From CAYHZL01 sp964361075 (lineage in GTDB: Bacteria > Bacteroidota > Ignavibacteria > UBA10030 > UBA8401): a stretch of DNA of 20,162 nucleotides. Of this stretch, positions 5,856-13,066 are shown piece by piece. The notes under the pieces are model-generated. The model was not told where the DNA came from. It did no database searches and saw only the letters and a program-made list of their open reading frames with translations. Position 1 is the first letter of the stretch. Each line of letters starts with the position of its first letter. Location of the stretch: assembly GCA_964361075.1 (NCBI GenBank), contig CAYHZL010000041.1, positions 1-20,162 on the forward strand. Direction: 5' to 3'. Both the position numbers and the translations under genes were made by a program.

Positions 5856-6808
5856 GCTATTTTCTGTATCCAAAAACTACCGGGGACAACGATGTCCGGT
5901 TGAAATGAGGGAAACGATTGTATCAGCAGATCGGGATGATGCACTCGCATATAATTTCCACCCCACAATACTTTAAAAGCGTTGTTGTATTGAAGGAAGG
6001 CGTACAGCATATACTGCTCGTTCCAGAATTCGTAACTTTCCACAAACCATCGCCGCAGGTATTCTTCGGGGAAAAAAATATCGTGGAAGTGAACAATAAC
6101 ACCTTTGCGCAAATGAGGCAGAACTTCCATAAAGAGATATTGCATGTCGCTGCCGATCTTTACGATATGGCTCGAATCGATAAAGAGAATATCGTTCTTT
6201 TGAAGCGCTTCGAATTTCGACCGTTCAACATCCTGAATACGTACCGGCTGGAGAGAGGCGAATTCGGAAAAACCATTCCGCACGTTCGCATTGGGATACG
6301 GATCGTAGCTTGTGAGTGAACAATGATGACCTTTCTCTTTCTGCAATTCGGAGAGCGCCTGTGCCATCAAATACGTCGTGTTACCAGATCCGACTTCGAT
6401 AATTGTTTTGGGAAGAAAATGTTTGACCATACAGTACAGTATCTCACCATCCACACTATTAAACGCGCCGTTCGTCAAAAAATATTGATGAGGAACGCCG
6501 GTTGATTTCATCGGCAATGTATTGTACGTATTAAAAAATTTTCGACGGAATAATTTCACTAAAGCAATTTGTCCTCGTTCATTGATATTGATCGCTTTCA
6601 AATCAAATTTCTTCTGGTAATTTTCTTCTGTCAATTCCCGGGTATCCGGCAACGGCGAATGAAAAAACACCGGTGAAATATGATAGCCATGCTGTTCCCA
6701 AAAAAGAAAGTGACGTTTGTCGAGTAAAAATGAAATGGGATATAAAATTGTAAACAGTCTCAGCAAGAGAACTCGAACAATCTGTCTAATATTTTTTATT
6801 ATAGTCAC
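5852..6808 (-). CDS. Class I SAM-dependent methyltransferase with N-terminal extension (Methyltransf_24-like)
   Basis: 318 aa, GTG start (GTGACTATAATA). The first 30 residues (IRQIVRVLLLRLFTILYPISFLL) are basic and hydrophobic and may sit on or in the inner membrane. The catalytic domain starts around 125: EVGSGNTTYL (138-147), SYDPYP (167-172), DILFIDSSH (206-214) and IVHFHDIFFPEEY (238-250). This resembles bacterial Methyltransf_24 proteins found among glycosyltransferases in capsule and O-antigen loci. A role in methylating the glycan is inferred. It lies 38 nt after the preceding methyltransferase and is coupled to the GT2 gene by ATGA. The start is not fully certain, but no closer ATG would keep the N-terminal segment. 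Confidence 0.78.
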   Translation of the reverse strand: MTIIKNIRQIVRVLLLRLFTILYPISFLLDKRHFLFWEQHGYHISPVFFHSPLPDTRELTEENYQKKFDLKAININERGQIALVKLFRRKFFNTYNTLPMKSTGVPHQYFLTNGAFNSVDGEILYCMVKHFLPKTIIEVGSGNTTYLMAQALSELQKEKGHHCSLTSYDPYPNANVRNGFSEFASLQPVRIQDVERSKFEALQKNDILFIDSSHIVKIGSDMQYLFMEVLPHLRKGVIVHFHDIFFPEEYLRRWFVESYEFWNEQYMLYAFLQYNNAFKVLWGGNYMRVHHPDLLIQSFPSFQPDIVVPGSFWIQKIA

Positions 6809-6846
6809 TGTTGTTTGTCCGAATGAGAAAAAATTAATAATCTTTC

Positions 6847-7542
6847 TTACTTTATTGCCTCTATATTGAGACTGACAAAATACTCTTTACTATTGATAGT
6901 GATTTTGCGTCCAGACCAGTCATCAAATGACGTAAGGTCAGTCAGTCCATGTTTCCACTCACAAACATCTCTGAAGCCCGCATTTTTTAAAAGGGTTGTT
7001 AAACTTGATTTCGTAAAGATTGTTTTATGAAAATTAAATTTGTAGTCTTGTCCACCAAATAATGGAAGGATGATCGTATCAAGATTGTTGTGATTTTCCT
7101 TGTATATATAGAGAAGCAAATCAAAATCAGGGACAGAAAGTCGTAAGATTCCATTTTTTTTCAACTTGATATACCATTCTTCCAACATCTTTTGTATAAC
7201 TGCATGAGGAAAATGTTCGAGACAATGAGACGCATAAATTAAATCAACACTCTCATCTTTGAAAGGAGATAAATCATTAATATTTCTAACATAATGGATA
7301 TGCGGTGCAGGTATACCATCCACATTAATAAACTTTGGATGATTTATTGATCCACAACCCAAATGCAAATTAACACCGACGTCTTCTACCTTCGGTAATG
7401 GTGGTCTTACGAATAATCTTGTAAATTTACCCCAACTAATATCACTTTGAAATTTTATTTCATTCCACTTCTGACGACATCGACTACGGAATGATTGAGG
7501 AAGTATTTTTCTCAATAGAGTAATCATTGTATTAGATAGCAT
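6847..7542 (-). CDS. SAM-dependent methyltransferase, COG4627-like
   Basis: 231 aa. VNLHLGCGSINHPKFINVDG (57-76) is motif I plus the ribose-binding acidic end. SVDLIYASHCLEHF (98-111) and LSVPDFD are the expected later motifs. It is the best-conserved of the three methyltransferases of this type in the window. It follows the Wzt gene by 44 nt. In ABC-dependent O-antigen systems a methyltransferase next to Wzt often caps the chain and sets its length, so this is one of the candidates for that role. That is inference; the true substrate is not visible. ATG at 7542 has no clear ribosome binding site. Confidence 0.8.
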   Translation of the reverse strand: MLSNTMITLLRKILPQSFRSRCRQKWNEIKFQSDISWGKFTRLFVRPPLPKVEDVGVNLHLGCGSINHPKFINVDGIPAPHIHYVRNINDLSPFKDESVDLIYASHCLEHFPHAVIQKMLEEWYIKLKKNGILRLSVPDFDLLLYIYKENHNNLDTIILPLFGGQDYKFNFHKTIFTKSSLTTLLKNAGFRDVCEWKHGLTDLTSFDDWSGRKITINSKEYFVSLNIEAIK

Positions 7543-7586
7543 CCATTTTTCTATTTATGCAATAAAAAATTACCTTATTCTTGTCT

Positions 7587-8840
7587 TTAGTCAACGATAT
7601 TCCAGTTATAATCAGTTACAGCGGCAGAATGTTGAACCAGAGGTGGAAAGCCGCTACCATGAATATCTTTATCACCTATCTCGAAATGACAAAGTTCATT
7701 TTCCAAACACAGCCACTCTCGCATGGGAATGGCAAGACCAACTCCCAAGATATAATTACCAGCAGGTAGCGGAATATTGAAAATATTACATATCACTTCA
7801 TTCATTCCTTCTTTAAAGTCCATATCTAAACAAGAGTCAGGTCTTGTGGCAAATCTTAAAATTGTTGTGCCGTATAAATTTTTAATAAAAATAGCGACTG
7901 AACCATTTTTCTGAATCTTAGGTGAATAGAATTTAATTTTAAAAGTAAAACTATCAAGCGTCCTGATCTTCTGAATAAATTGACCGTCCTTATCTGTCAT
8001 TGATACTTCACAAATATCAAATGCTGTTGATTCGGCTTGTTTAGAAAAAAGCACCCCTTTCGGTAAATTGTCTTTCGTTGATAAATAAAAACTCATCTGT
8101 TCATAGTCCTCGACTATTTTTGACACATCACCAGAGCTGCTTATTTTACCTTTCTCTAATAATATCGCTCTTTTACAAAGGTTCTTTATCACTCCCATAT
8201 TATGGCTGACAAATAAAACTGTTCTTCCTTCTTTCCGGCTCACATCTTCCATCTTGCCAATACATTTTTTTTGAAACTGCGCATCACCCACTGCAAGCAC
8301 TTCATCAATGATTAATATTTCCGGTTTAAGATGTGCTGCTACGGCAAAGGCAAGCCGCATATACATTCCGGAAGAATATCGTTTCACTGGTGTATCAATA
8401 AATTTTTCTATTTCGGCGAAGGCAACAATTTCATCGAATTTCTTTATGATCTCTGCCTTCTTCATTCCGAGGATGGCACCGTTAAGAAAAATGTTTTCTC
8501 TGCCGGTCAACTCGCCGCTGAATCCCGTTCCCACTTCCAACAATGATGCGACACGTCCTTTAATGCGGGCAATTCCTTTGGTCGGTTCTGTAATGCGGGA
8601 AAGAATTTTTAGAAGTGTACTTTTCCCTGCACCATTGCGACCGATGATACCGAGAACTTCTCCTTCATTCACTTCAAACGAAATATCATCCAGCGCCCAA
8701 AAAGAATTCGATTGACTTTTATTCCCGGAAAACAAAAAAGAAAATCGCTCTGTCAATGCATCGCGAAGCGAATTGTGATGACGATGTTCGCCGATTACAT
8801 ATTGCTTGCTGAGATGTTCAACGGAGACGATAGTTGCCAT
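7587..8840 (-). CDS. wzt: Polysaccharide ABC exporter ATP-binding protein with C-terminal glycan-recognition domain
   Basis: 417-aa ATPase of an O-antigen/teichoic acid-type exporter. Walker A GRNGAGKS (67-74), Q-loop region near LLEVGTGFSGELTGRENI, signature RYSSGMYMRLAFAVA (154-168; the usual LSGGQ is replaced by YSSGM, as is normal in this family), Walker B ILIIDE (175-180) and switch His213 are all present. Residues from about 265 onward form an extra beta-rich domain like Wzt_C, which in E. coli O9a and Raoultella O12 binds the capped non-reducing end of the glycan before export. Pure capsule exporters such as KpsT stop at about 220-250 residues, so the extension argues for a terminally modified chain. 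ATG lies 1 nt after the permease stop (TAA-T-ATG), indicating coupling. Confidence 0.93.
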   Translation of the reverse strand: MATIVSVEHLSKQYVIGEHRHHNSLRDALTERFSFLFSGNKSQSNSFWALDDISFEVNEGEVLGIIGRNGAGKSTLLKILSRITEPTKGIARIKGRVASLLEVGTGFSGELTGRENIFLNGAILGMKKAEIIKKFDEIVAFAEIEKFIDTPVKRYSSGMYMRLAFAVAAHLKPEILIIDEVLAVGDAQFQKKCIGKMEDVSRKEGRTVLFVSHNMGVIKNLCKRAILLEKGKISSSGDVSKIVEDYEQMSFYLSTKDNLPKGVLFSKQAESTAFDICEVSMTDKDGQFIQKIRTLDSFTFKIKFYSPKIQKNGSVAIFIKNLYGTTILRFATRPDSCLDMDFKEGMNEVICNIFNIPLPAGNYILGVGLAIPMREWLCLENELCHFEIGDKDIHGSGFPPLVQHSAAVTDYNWNIVD

Positions 8841-8841
8841 A

Positions 8842-9672
8842 TTATATCACATCAGCAAATTTTTGCTGCGTTCGTAAAAATTGCATAACACCTGTAATAA
8901 AAATAATGATACACGACACCAGCGAAACCGCAGCAAGAGAAATCGGTAATGTTCCGGTATGTAATAACGACCACCGATATCCTTCGATGACACAAGTCAT
9001 TGGATTGATCCAATACACTATCTGCCACATTTCAGGAACGCGCGTGCTGGAATATCCAACCGGTGAAATCCAAAACAATAATTGAATGAAGAACGGCAGT
9101 GCGTGGGCAACATCACGATACTGTACGGAAAGCGACGAAAACCATAATCCCAATCCTAATGATGTTACCACGCCAATCCCGAAAAACAATGGAAAGAAAA
9201 GTATCTGTGCAGATGGAGAACAATGAAACCACATCATCATGAGCATCAGCATTATTAGAGCAATAAGAAAATCGAGAACGCCGGAAAGAATTGCAGCAAA
9301 TGGAATGATGATGCGGGGAAAATATACTTTCGTGATGAGATTCGCATTGATCAACAAACTCTGACTTGCGCCGCCGACACCTTCCGCAAAAAAATTCCAG
9401 GCAACAATACCGCACATCGTGAACACCACGTACGGCACTCCTTCACTTGTAAAGCCGGCGAGTTTGTTGAAAACAAATGTGAATATCACCATCGCCATCA
9501 ACGGACGGAATATCGCCCAGGCGGCACCAAAAAATGTTTGTTTGTATTTAACCTTGATATCTCGCCAGACAAGAAAATAAATGAGCTCACGGTATTCCCA
9601 CAATTCGTGTAGATGAAGCGTTGAAAACCCGCTTGTTGGTCTGATAACAATTTCTGTATTTACATTTTCCAT
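8842..9672 (-). CDS. wzm: Polysaccharide ABC exporter permease
   Basis: 276-aa inner-membrane protein of the ABC-2 transporter family. The N-terminal HELWEYRELIYFLVWRDIKV is the typical amphipathic start, followed by KYKQTFFGAAW and six hydrophobic segments; conserved ISPVGYSST and LNPMT-like (INPMTCVIEGYRW) motifs lie before the last helices. With the adjacent Wzt it forms the channel that moves lipid-linked glycan across the inner membrane. I chose ATG at 9672: translation from 9741 would add 23 residues encoded partly by a G-rich intergenic repeat. The two exporter genes are 1 nt apart and must be co-expressed. Confidence 0.93.
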   Translation of the reverse strand: MENVNTEIVIRPTSGFSTLHLHELWEYRELIYFLVWRDIKVKYKQTFFGAAWAIFRPLMAMVIFTFVFNKLAGFTSEGVPYVVFTMCGIVAWNFFAEGVGGASQSLLINANLITKVYFPRIIIPFAAILSGVLDFLIALIMLMLMMMWFHCSPSAQILFFPLFFGIGVVTSLGLGLWFSSLSVQYRDVAHALPFFIQLLFWISPVGYSSTRVPEMWQIVYWINPMTCVIEGYRWSLLHTGTLPISLAAVSLVSCIIIFITGVMQFLRTQQKFADVI

Positions 9673-9741
9673 TATTGTGTTGTACAAATTCTTAGTACCG
9701 TTTCTAAAAAATAATCTTGTATTATTGCGACCCCCTCTCAA

Positions 9742-9792
9742 TCTCCCCCTTACAGGGGGAGAAGATAATTTCCCTCCCCTGCAAGGGGAGGG
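9742..9792. repeat. Paired G/C-run hairpins in the gap upstream of the permease
   Basis: Two perfect stem-loops: TCTCCCCCT-TAC-AGGGGGAGA (9742-9762) and CCCTCCCCT-GCA-AGGGGAGGG (9772-9792). They fill the 185-bp space between the methyltransferase stop and the permease start. They resemble interspersed palindromic repeats of environmental genomes and could attenuate transcription between the two parts of the locus. No T-run follows directly, so a classical terminator is not supported. Confidence 0.6.
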
Positions 9793-9857
9793 TTAGGGTC
9801 AGTAGTTTAGCTGAAAAAATATTTTCAAAAACACAACCTTATTTAATTGAAACGGCA

Positions 9858-10451
9858 CTAGTGTTTAACGCCTTCAACAAAAATTGAATCCGCTCTATAA
9901 TCTAACATGTGCACATCGGGACACCGTCCTTTGCCTAGTGAATACTCTTGTGTTTCTTTAAACCCGGCATCTTCTAAAATATTTTTTAGTGAGAAACCAT
10001 TATACATCCAATGGATGCGATTCTTAGTACCTTCCACTGCAGGCTGATAAAAATGTTCAAGAGTCTTATCGGGATTCTCAGGATTATAATGATTCATCCA
10101 ATCATCCAAATCTTGTGTTGTGATACGAATACTTGATCCCGGTTTTAACACACGATAACATTCTTTGAGACAAAACAATGTTTGCGAGCGAGAAAAATTC
10201 GCAATCATTTGCGATGAATAAATAGCATCAACGCTGTTGTCATCAAACGGAAATTTCTTTGTCGCATTCAAATAATGTATTTTTTTGAAAATACCTTCGC
10301 GATGTTGACGGTATCGTTGTTCATCAATGATTCCCAGAAAGAATAATACATGCCTCAACAATGGAATGCGGGCAATAATAAGATGCGGTGTTACATCGGT
10401 ATTATACCATCCTTCTATTGGCTTATCAAAACATCCAAGTTGTAATTTCAT
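9858..10451 (-). CDS. Small COG4627-like methyltransferase with a degenerate SAM motif
   Basis: 197 aa from ATG 10451. A GTG directly after the radical SAM stop (10466) would add five residues; I prefer the ATG because relatives begin MKLxLGCG. Motif I reads LQLGCFDK (3-10): Phe replaces the second Gly of the usual LGCG. The SHxLEHF position reads SSQMIANF (79-86), losing the conserved Glu-His. Later motifs (KECYRVLKPGSSIRITTQDLD) are normal for the family. It may therefore have an unusual substrate, weak SAM binding, or a non-catalytic role. It lies directly downstream of the radical SAM gene, and the two may act on the same precursor; that is inference. Confidence 0.7.
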   Translation of the reverse strand: MKLQLGCFDKPIEGWYNTDVTPHLIIARIPLLRHVLFFLGIIDEQRYRQHREGIFKKIHYLNATKKFPFDDNSVDAIYSSQMIANFSRSQTLFCLKECYRVLKPGSSIRITTQDLDDWMNHYNPENPDKTLEHFYQPAVEGTKNRIHWMYNGFSLKNILEDAGFKETQEYSLGKGRCPDVHMLDYRADSIFVEGVKH

Positions 10452-10466
10452 ATCTGAGTTCAACAC

Positions 10467-11531
10467 TTATATTCCATTGCCAGAATAATGTAAGTTTTTT
10501 ACCGGAACATAAAAAGGACATCGCCGGCATAACGATGGAAGTGTACCGTTAGTAAAATTATTTTTTATGGTTTCAATTTTCGTTTGATTCTTTTCAAACA
10601 GTTCTTCCAACGAAGAGTATTGTTTATAATTTGCAATATACAAACTATCATTCTCTGTCTCTACACTGGAATCGTACCGACAGTTGCACATTCGCACATC
10701 ACCATTTGCTTGCACGCCAAAAATATTTAAGCGCGCACACTGATACGTTTTTTTCAAAGGTGATATGGACTTTATCGGATTAACATCCAGACGCATATCC
10801 TTGATGAGATCTTTTTTTGTAATCTCACCCCCCCACGTATCGAAAACACGTAAAGGCTCCGTCATTTTAACACGTCTGTCATCAAAATAGCGGGCAATGC
10901 TATTCTTAAAAAAATCGGAATTTTTAATTTCGTTGAGACTTAAATATGTTCTCGGTTCAAAAAAAATTTCGACCGGAGAGTGAATACGATGATGCGTTTC
11001 TAATAGTAGCAATATAGAATGTATAAACTCATCGTACTTGTCTACACCAAACACCTGCTCATACACATTTTTATCAAAACCCGGAAAAGAAATAAGCAGT
11101 GTATCAATTCCTGATTGTAGAAAATCCTGGATATTGAATCGATGAAGAAGAATGCCGTTCGTATAACTTCCTACTGATTTAAATCCGACAGTTTTTGCTA
11201 TCGTTATTATTTCTATGATGTCTTTATGCACAAGGATTTCACCGCCCAACGAGGTGAGATCGAGATGCTCATAGCCCATTGCTGCGCATGAGTGTGCAAT
11301 GGTTCGAAATTCATCAACCGAAAGTAAATTTTTTTTTCGTACACCAAACTTATAATTACAAAAAATACATTTCGCATCACAAATGCTGGAAACCTCAATA
11401 CCAATTGTTTTTTGTACGTCGATGTGTATTGTAACAGGGAAAAAGAGATTGCGAACAGATTTTAAAATGAACCGGTAGGGTTGATTCCGAAATAAATATT
11501 CTTTGGTAGTTTCAAGAATATGCAATTTCAT
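10467..11531 (-). CDS. Radical SAM protein with C-terminal SPASM/twitch-like cysteine cluster
   Basis: 354 aa from ATG 11531, which lies 4 nt after the cytidylyltransferase stop (TGA-GAAT-ATG, with GGTGAG just upstream). A start at 11579 is in frame but would overlap that gene by 44 nt. The N-terminal radical SAM motif is CDAKCIFC (Cys51, Cys55, Cys58; CxxxCxxC), which ligates a 4Fe-4S cluster that cleaves SAM; a GGE-like LGGEIL motif follows. The last quarter has CARLNIFGVQANGDVRMCNC and then CRRC, a C-xn-G-x4-C pattern typical of SPASM or twitch auxiliary clusters. Substrate is unknown. Radical SAM enzymes are known in deoxy- and amino-sugar pathways (DesII acts on a dTDP-sugar), so a nucleotide-sugar or glycan substrate is possible but unproven. 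Confidence 0.85.
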   Translation of the reverse strand: MKLHILETTKEYLFRNQPYRFILKSVRNLFFPVTIHIDVQKTIGIEVSSICDAKCIFCNYKFGVRKKNLLSVDEFRTIAHSCAAMGYEHLDLTSLGGEILVHKDIIEIITIAKTVGFKSVGSYTNGILLHRFNIQDFLQSGIDTLLISFPGFDKNVYEQVFGVDKYDEFIHSILLLLETHHRIHSPVEIFFEPRTYLSLNEIKNSDFFKNSIARYFDDRRVKMTEPLRVFDTWGGEITKKDLIKDMRLDVNPIKSISPLKKTYQCARLNIFGVQANGDVRMCNCRYDSSVETENDSLYIANYKQYSSLEELFEKNQTKIETIKNNFTNGTLPSLCRRCPFYVPVKNLHYSGNGI

Positions 11532-11535
11532 ATTC

Positions 11536-12318
11536 TCACCAAATTTTCCACGGCGCTTTGCCGCTGCTCCACATTTCATTTAAAACAACGTATTCATGAA
11601 TAGTATCCATACCCATCCAGAATCCTTCATGATGGTACACGCCAAGCTGCCGCTCTTTCACCATCGTAGAAAGCACATCTCTTTCCAACACAATATTGGC
11701 GTGAGCATCAAAATATTTCCAACACAGTGGAGCGCTGAAAATAAAAAAACCACCATTGACCCAACTGCTGGCATGCATCGGTTTTTCATTGAAGATTACG
11801 ACATGAATTCCTTTCGACGAAATTTCACCGAAACGACTCAACGGGCGAACGGCTGAAATTGTTCCGGCAAGTTTATTTTTTTTATGAAATGCTAATTCCT
11901 CTTTGATGTCAATATTCGCAACACCATCGCCGTACGTAACACAGAATGTTTCCTCATCATCGAGATATTTTTTTACTTCACGAAGACGAGCTCCGGTCAT
12001 TGCTTCCAGTCCTGTTTCAGCAAATGTAATTGTCCAGTTTTCATTACAACTATTTGCATGAAATTGAATCGGTTCTTTACCGGAAATATCAAAAGTAAAA
12101 TCTTGGTGATATAAATGATAATTGAAAAAATATTCTTTGATTTTCCAACCTTTGTACCCAAGACACAAAATAAATTCATTAATTCCGTGCTGAGAGTACA
12201 TTTTCATTATATGCCAAAGAATTGGTTTACCACCAATAGGAAGGAGAGGCTTCGGTAATGTTTCGTCAACATCACGAATGCGCATCCCTTGTCCACCGCA
12301 AAGAATTACTGCTTTCAT
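11536..12318 (-). CDS. rfbF: Glucose-1-phosphate cytidylyltransferase-like nucleotidyltransferase
   Basis: 260 aa, full length for the family (about 257). It would make CDP-glucose from CTP and glucose 1-phosphate. The N-terminal GGQGMRI with PKPLLPIGGKPILWHIMK is the nucleotide-binding loop and sugar-1-phosphate site. HGINEFILCLGYKGWKIKEYF and WTITFAETGLEAMTGARL are characteristic of RfbF/DdhA. YGDGVANID, WVNGGFFIF and GFWMGMDT follow in the expected order. Family members more often read GTRL...RPKPMVEIGG; here it is GMRI...LPKPLLPIGG, so nucleotide or sugar preference may have shifted. No CDP-glucose 4,6-dehydratase is in this window, so the rest of the pathway is either elsewhere or replaced by the neighbouring radical SAM enzyme. 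AAGGTG upstream of ATG may serve as ribosome binding site. Confidence 0.82.
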   Translation of the reverse strand: MKAVILCGGQGMRIRDVDETLPKPLLPIGGKPILWHIMKMYSQHGINEFILCLGYKGWKIKEYFFNYHLYHQDFTFDISGKEPIQFHANSCNENWTITFAETGLEAMTGARLREVKKYLDDEETFCVTYGDGVANIDIKEELAFHKKNKLAGTISAVRPLSRFGEISSKGIHVVIFNEKPMHASSWVNGGFFIFSAPLCWKYFDAHANIVLERDVLSTMVKERQLGVYHHEGFWMGMDTIHEYVVLNEMWSSGKAPWKIW

Positions 12319-12424
12319 TGAACACCTTTAGTAAAGTTTACAATACATGTAAAACCCAAGTGTGTAACATTTCTTTGTTTTGTTTTATTCTTCAGACGTA
12401 ACTATTCAGCGTTATTGTTGATTC

Positions 12425-12454
12425 AAAAAATCCCTCCGCCAAAAAGCCGGCGGA
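12425..12454 (-). terminator. Possible intrinsic terminator downstream of the SLBB gene
   Basis: On the minus strand the stem TCCGCC...GGCGGA (loop GGCTTTTT) is followed three bases later by ATTTTTT. The stem is only six G/C pairs and belongs to a repeat cluster, so function is uncertain. If used, the genes from the cytidylyltransferase onward would need their own promoter in 12319-12424. Confidence 0.35.
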
Positions 12455-12527
12455 CTTATCCGCCTTCGGCGGATTTCCCCCTTTTCAAGGGGGATTACCA
12501 CGCTCTTATTCCCCCTTGAAAAGGGGG
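12435..12527. repeat. Cluster of four palindromes in the intergenic gap before the cytidylyltransferase gene
   Basis: Stem-loops TCCGCC/GGCGGA (12435-12454), ATCCGCC-TTC-GGCGGAT (12458-12474), CCCCCTT-TTC-AAGGGGG (12477-12493) and CCCCCTT-GAA-AAGGGGG (12511-12527). The last also appears at 17085-17101 beside the sequence gap. Read on the minus strand, after the SLBB gene stop, the first stem is followed by GGGATTTTTT, so it could end or attenuate transcription between the machinery genes and the exporter genes. Confidence 0.65.
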
Positions 12528-12541
12528 CGAGGGGGATTTCT

Positions 12542-13060
12542 TTATTTTTTTGTTGTTGTTGCTGTATAAATCGTTACTCCTAACACGAACAGCGTACCAA
12601 AAGTATTTACTGTGGTAAGTATTTCTGTCCAACTTAAAGACGATGGTATTTTTTTTACAACAATCATATCACCAGGCGCTAAGGCAACGGTTTCATATTT
12701 TCCTTCAAGGATGTTATGAATATTTATTTTCCGCAGCACTTTTCCTTTTCCTGATTGAAGTGTACGATAGAGCAGTATTTCATCCAGGTCTGCATTTTCT
12801 TTTGGACCACCGGCATACGAGAGTAGCTGAATAATATCTGTCGTGGTGCTGACGACATAAACACCTTGCGCCGGAATTTCACCCCATAAATTTATTGTCA
12901 TCGTTACTTCAAAAGGTTTAGCGATATAATAGTAGCCTTTGTGAAGATCGCCGCCCGTTTGGCTGGTGGTTTTTAATTCTGTTTGAGTAGAAATTTGGGC
13001 ACATAATATTTCTACCGATGTTGAAATAATTAATACGAGTGCTAGTATTTTTTTTAGCAT
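12542..13060 (-). CDS. Short SLBB-domain polysaccharide export protein with a C-terminal membrane helix
   Basis: 172 aa with an N-terminal signal peptide (about 1-21, LCA before QIS; no good lipobox although Cys20 is present). One SLBB-like domain covers about 50-135 (VTMTINLWGEIPAQGVYVV...IIQLLSYAGGPKENAD...LAPGDMIVVKK). A hydrophobic segment at about 146-168 follows. Wza-type outer-membrane export proteins are about 360-380 aa and begin with a Poly_export domain, which is missing here. It could be a reduced export protein that passes the glycan through the periplasm with the Wzc-type protein, encoded 6 nt upstream, or a periplasmic adaptor for a larger channel elsewhere. ATG has no clear ribosome binding site, suggesting coupling to the upstream gene. 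Confidence 0.75.
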   Translation of the reverse strand: MLKKILALVLIISTSVEILCAQISTQTELKTTSQTGGDLHKGYYYIAKPFEVTMTINLWGEIPAQGVYVVSTTTDIIQLLSYAGGPKENADLDEILLYRTLQSGKGKVLRKINIHNILEGKYETVALAPGDMIVVKKIPSSLSWTEILTTVNTFGTLFVLGVTIYTATTTKK

Positions 13061-13066
13061 AGTTAA

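Noticed and set aside
8308..8715. 135-codon plus-strand frame
   Set aside because: Antisense to the Wzt ATPase core; no family features.
8842..9741. Longer start for the permease at 9741
   Set aside because: The extra 23 residues run back to the edge of the G-rich palindromic repeat and do not resemble a permease N-terminus; the ATG at 9672 gives the expected one.
10467..11579. Longer start for the radical SAM gene at 11579
   Set aside because: Would overlap the cytidylyltransferase by 44 nt and add a basic, non-conserved 16 residues; the ATG at 11531 lies 4 nt after the stop with a ribosome-binding-like GGTGAG.
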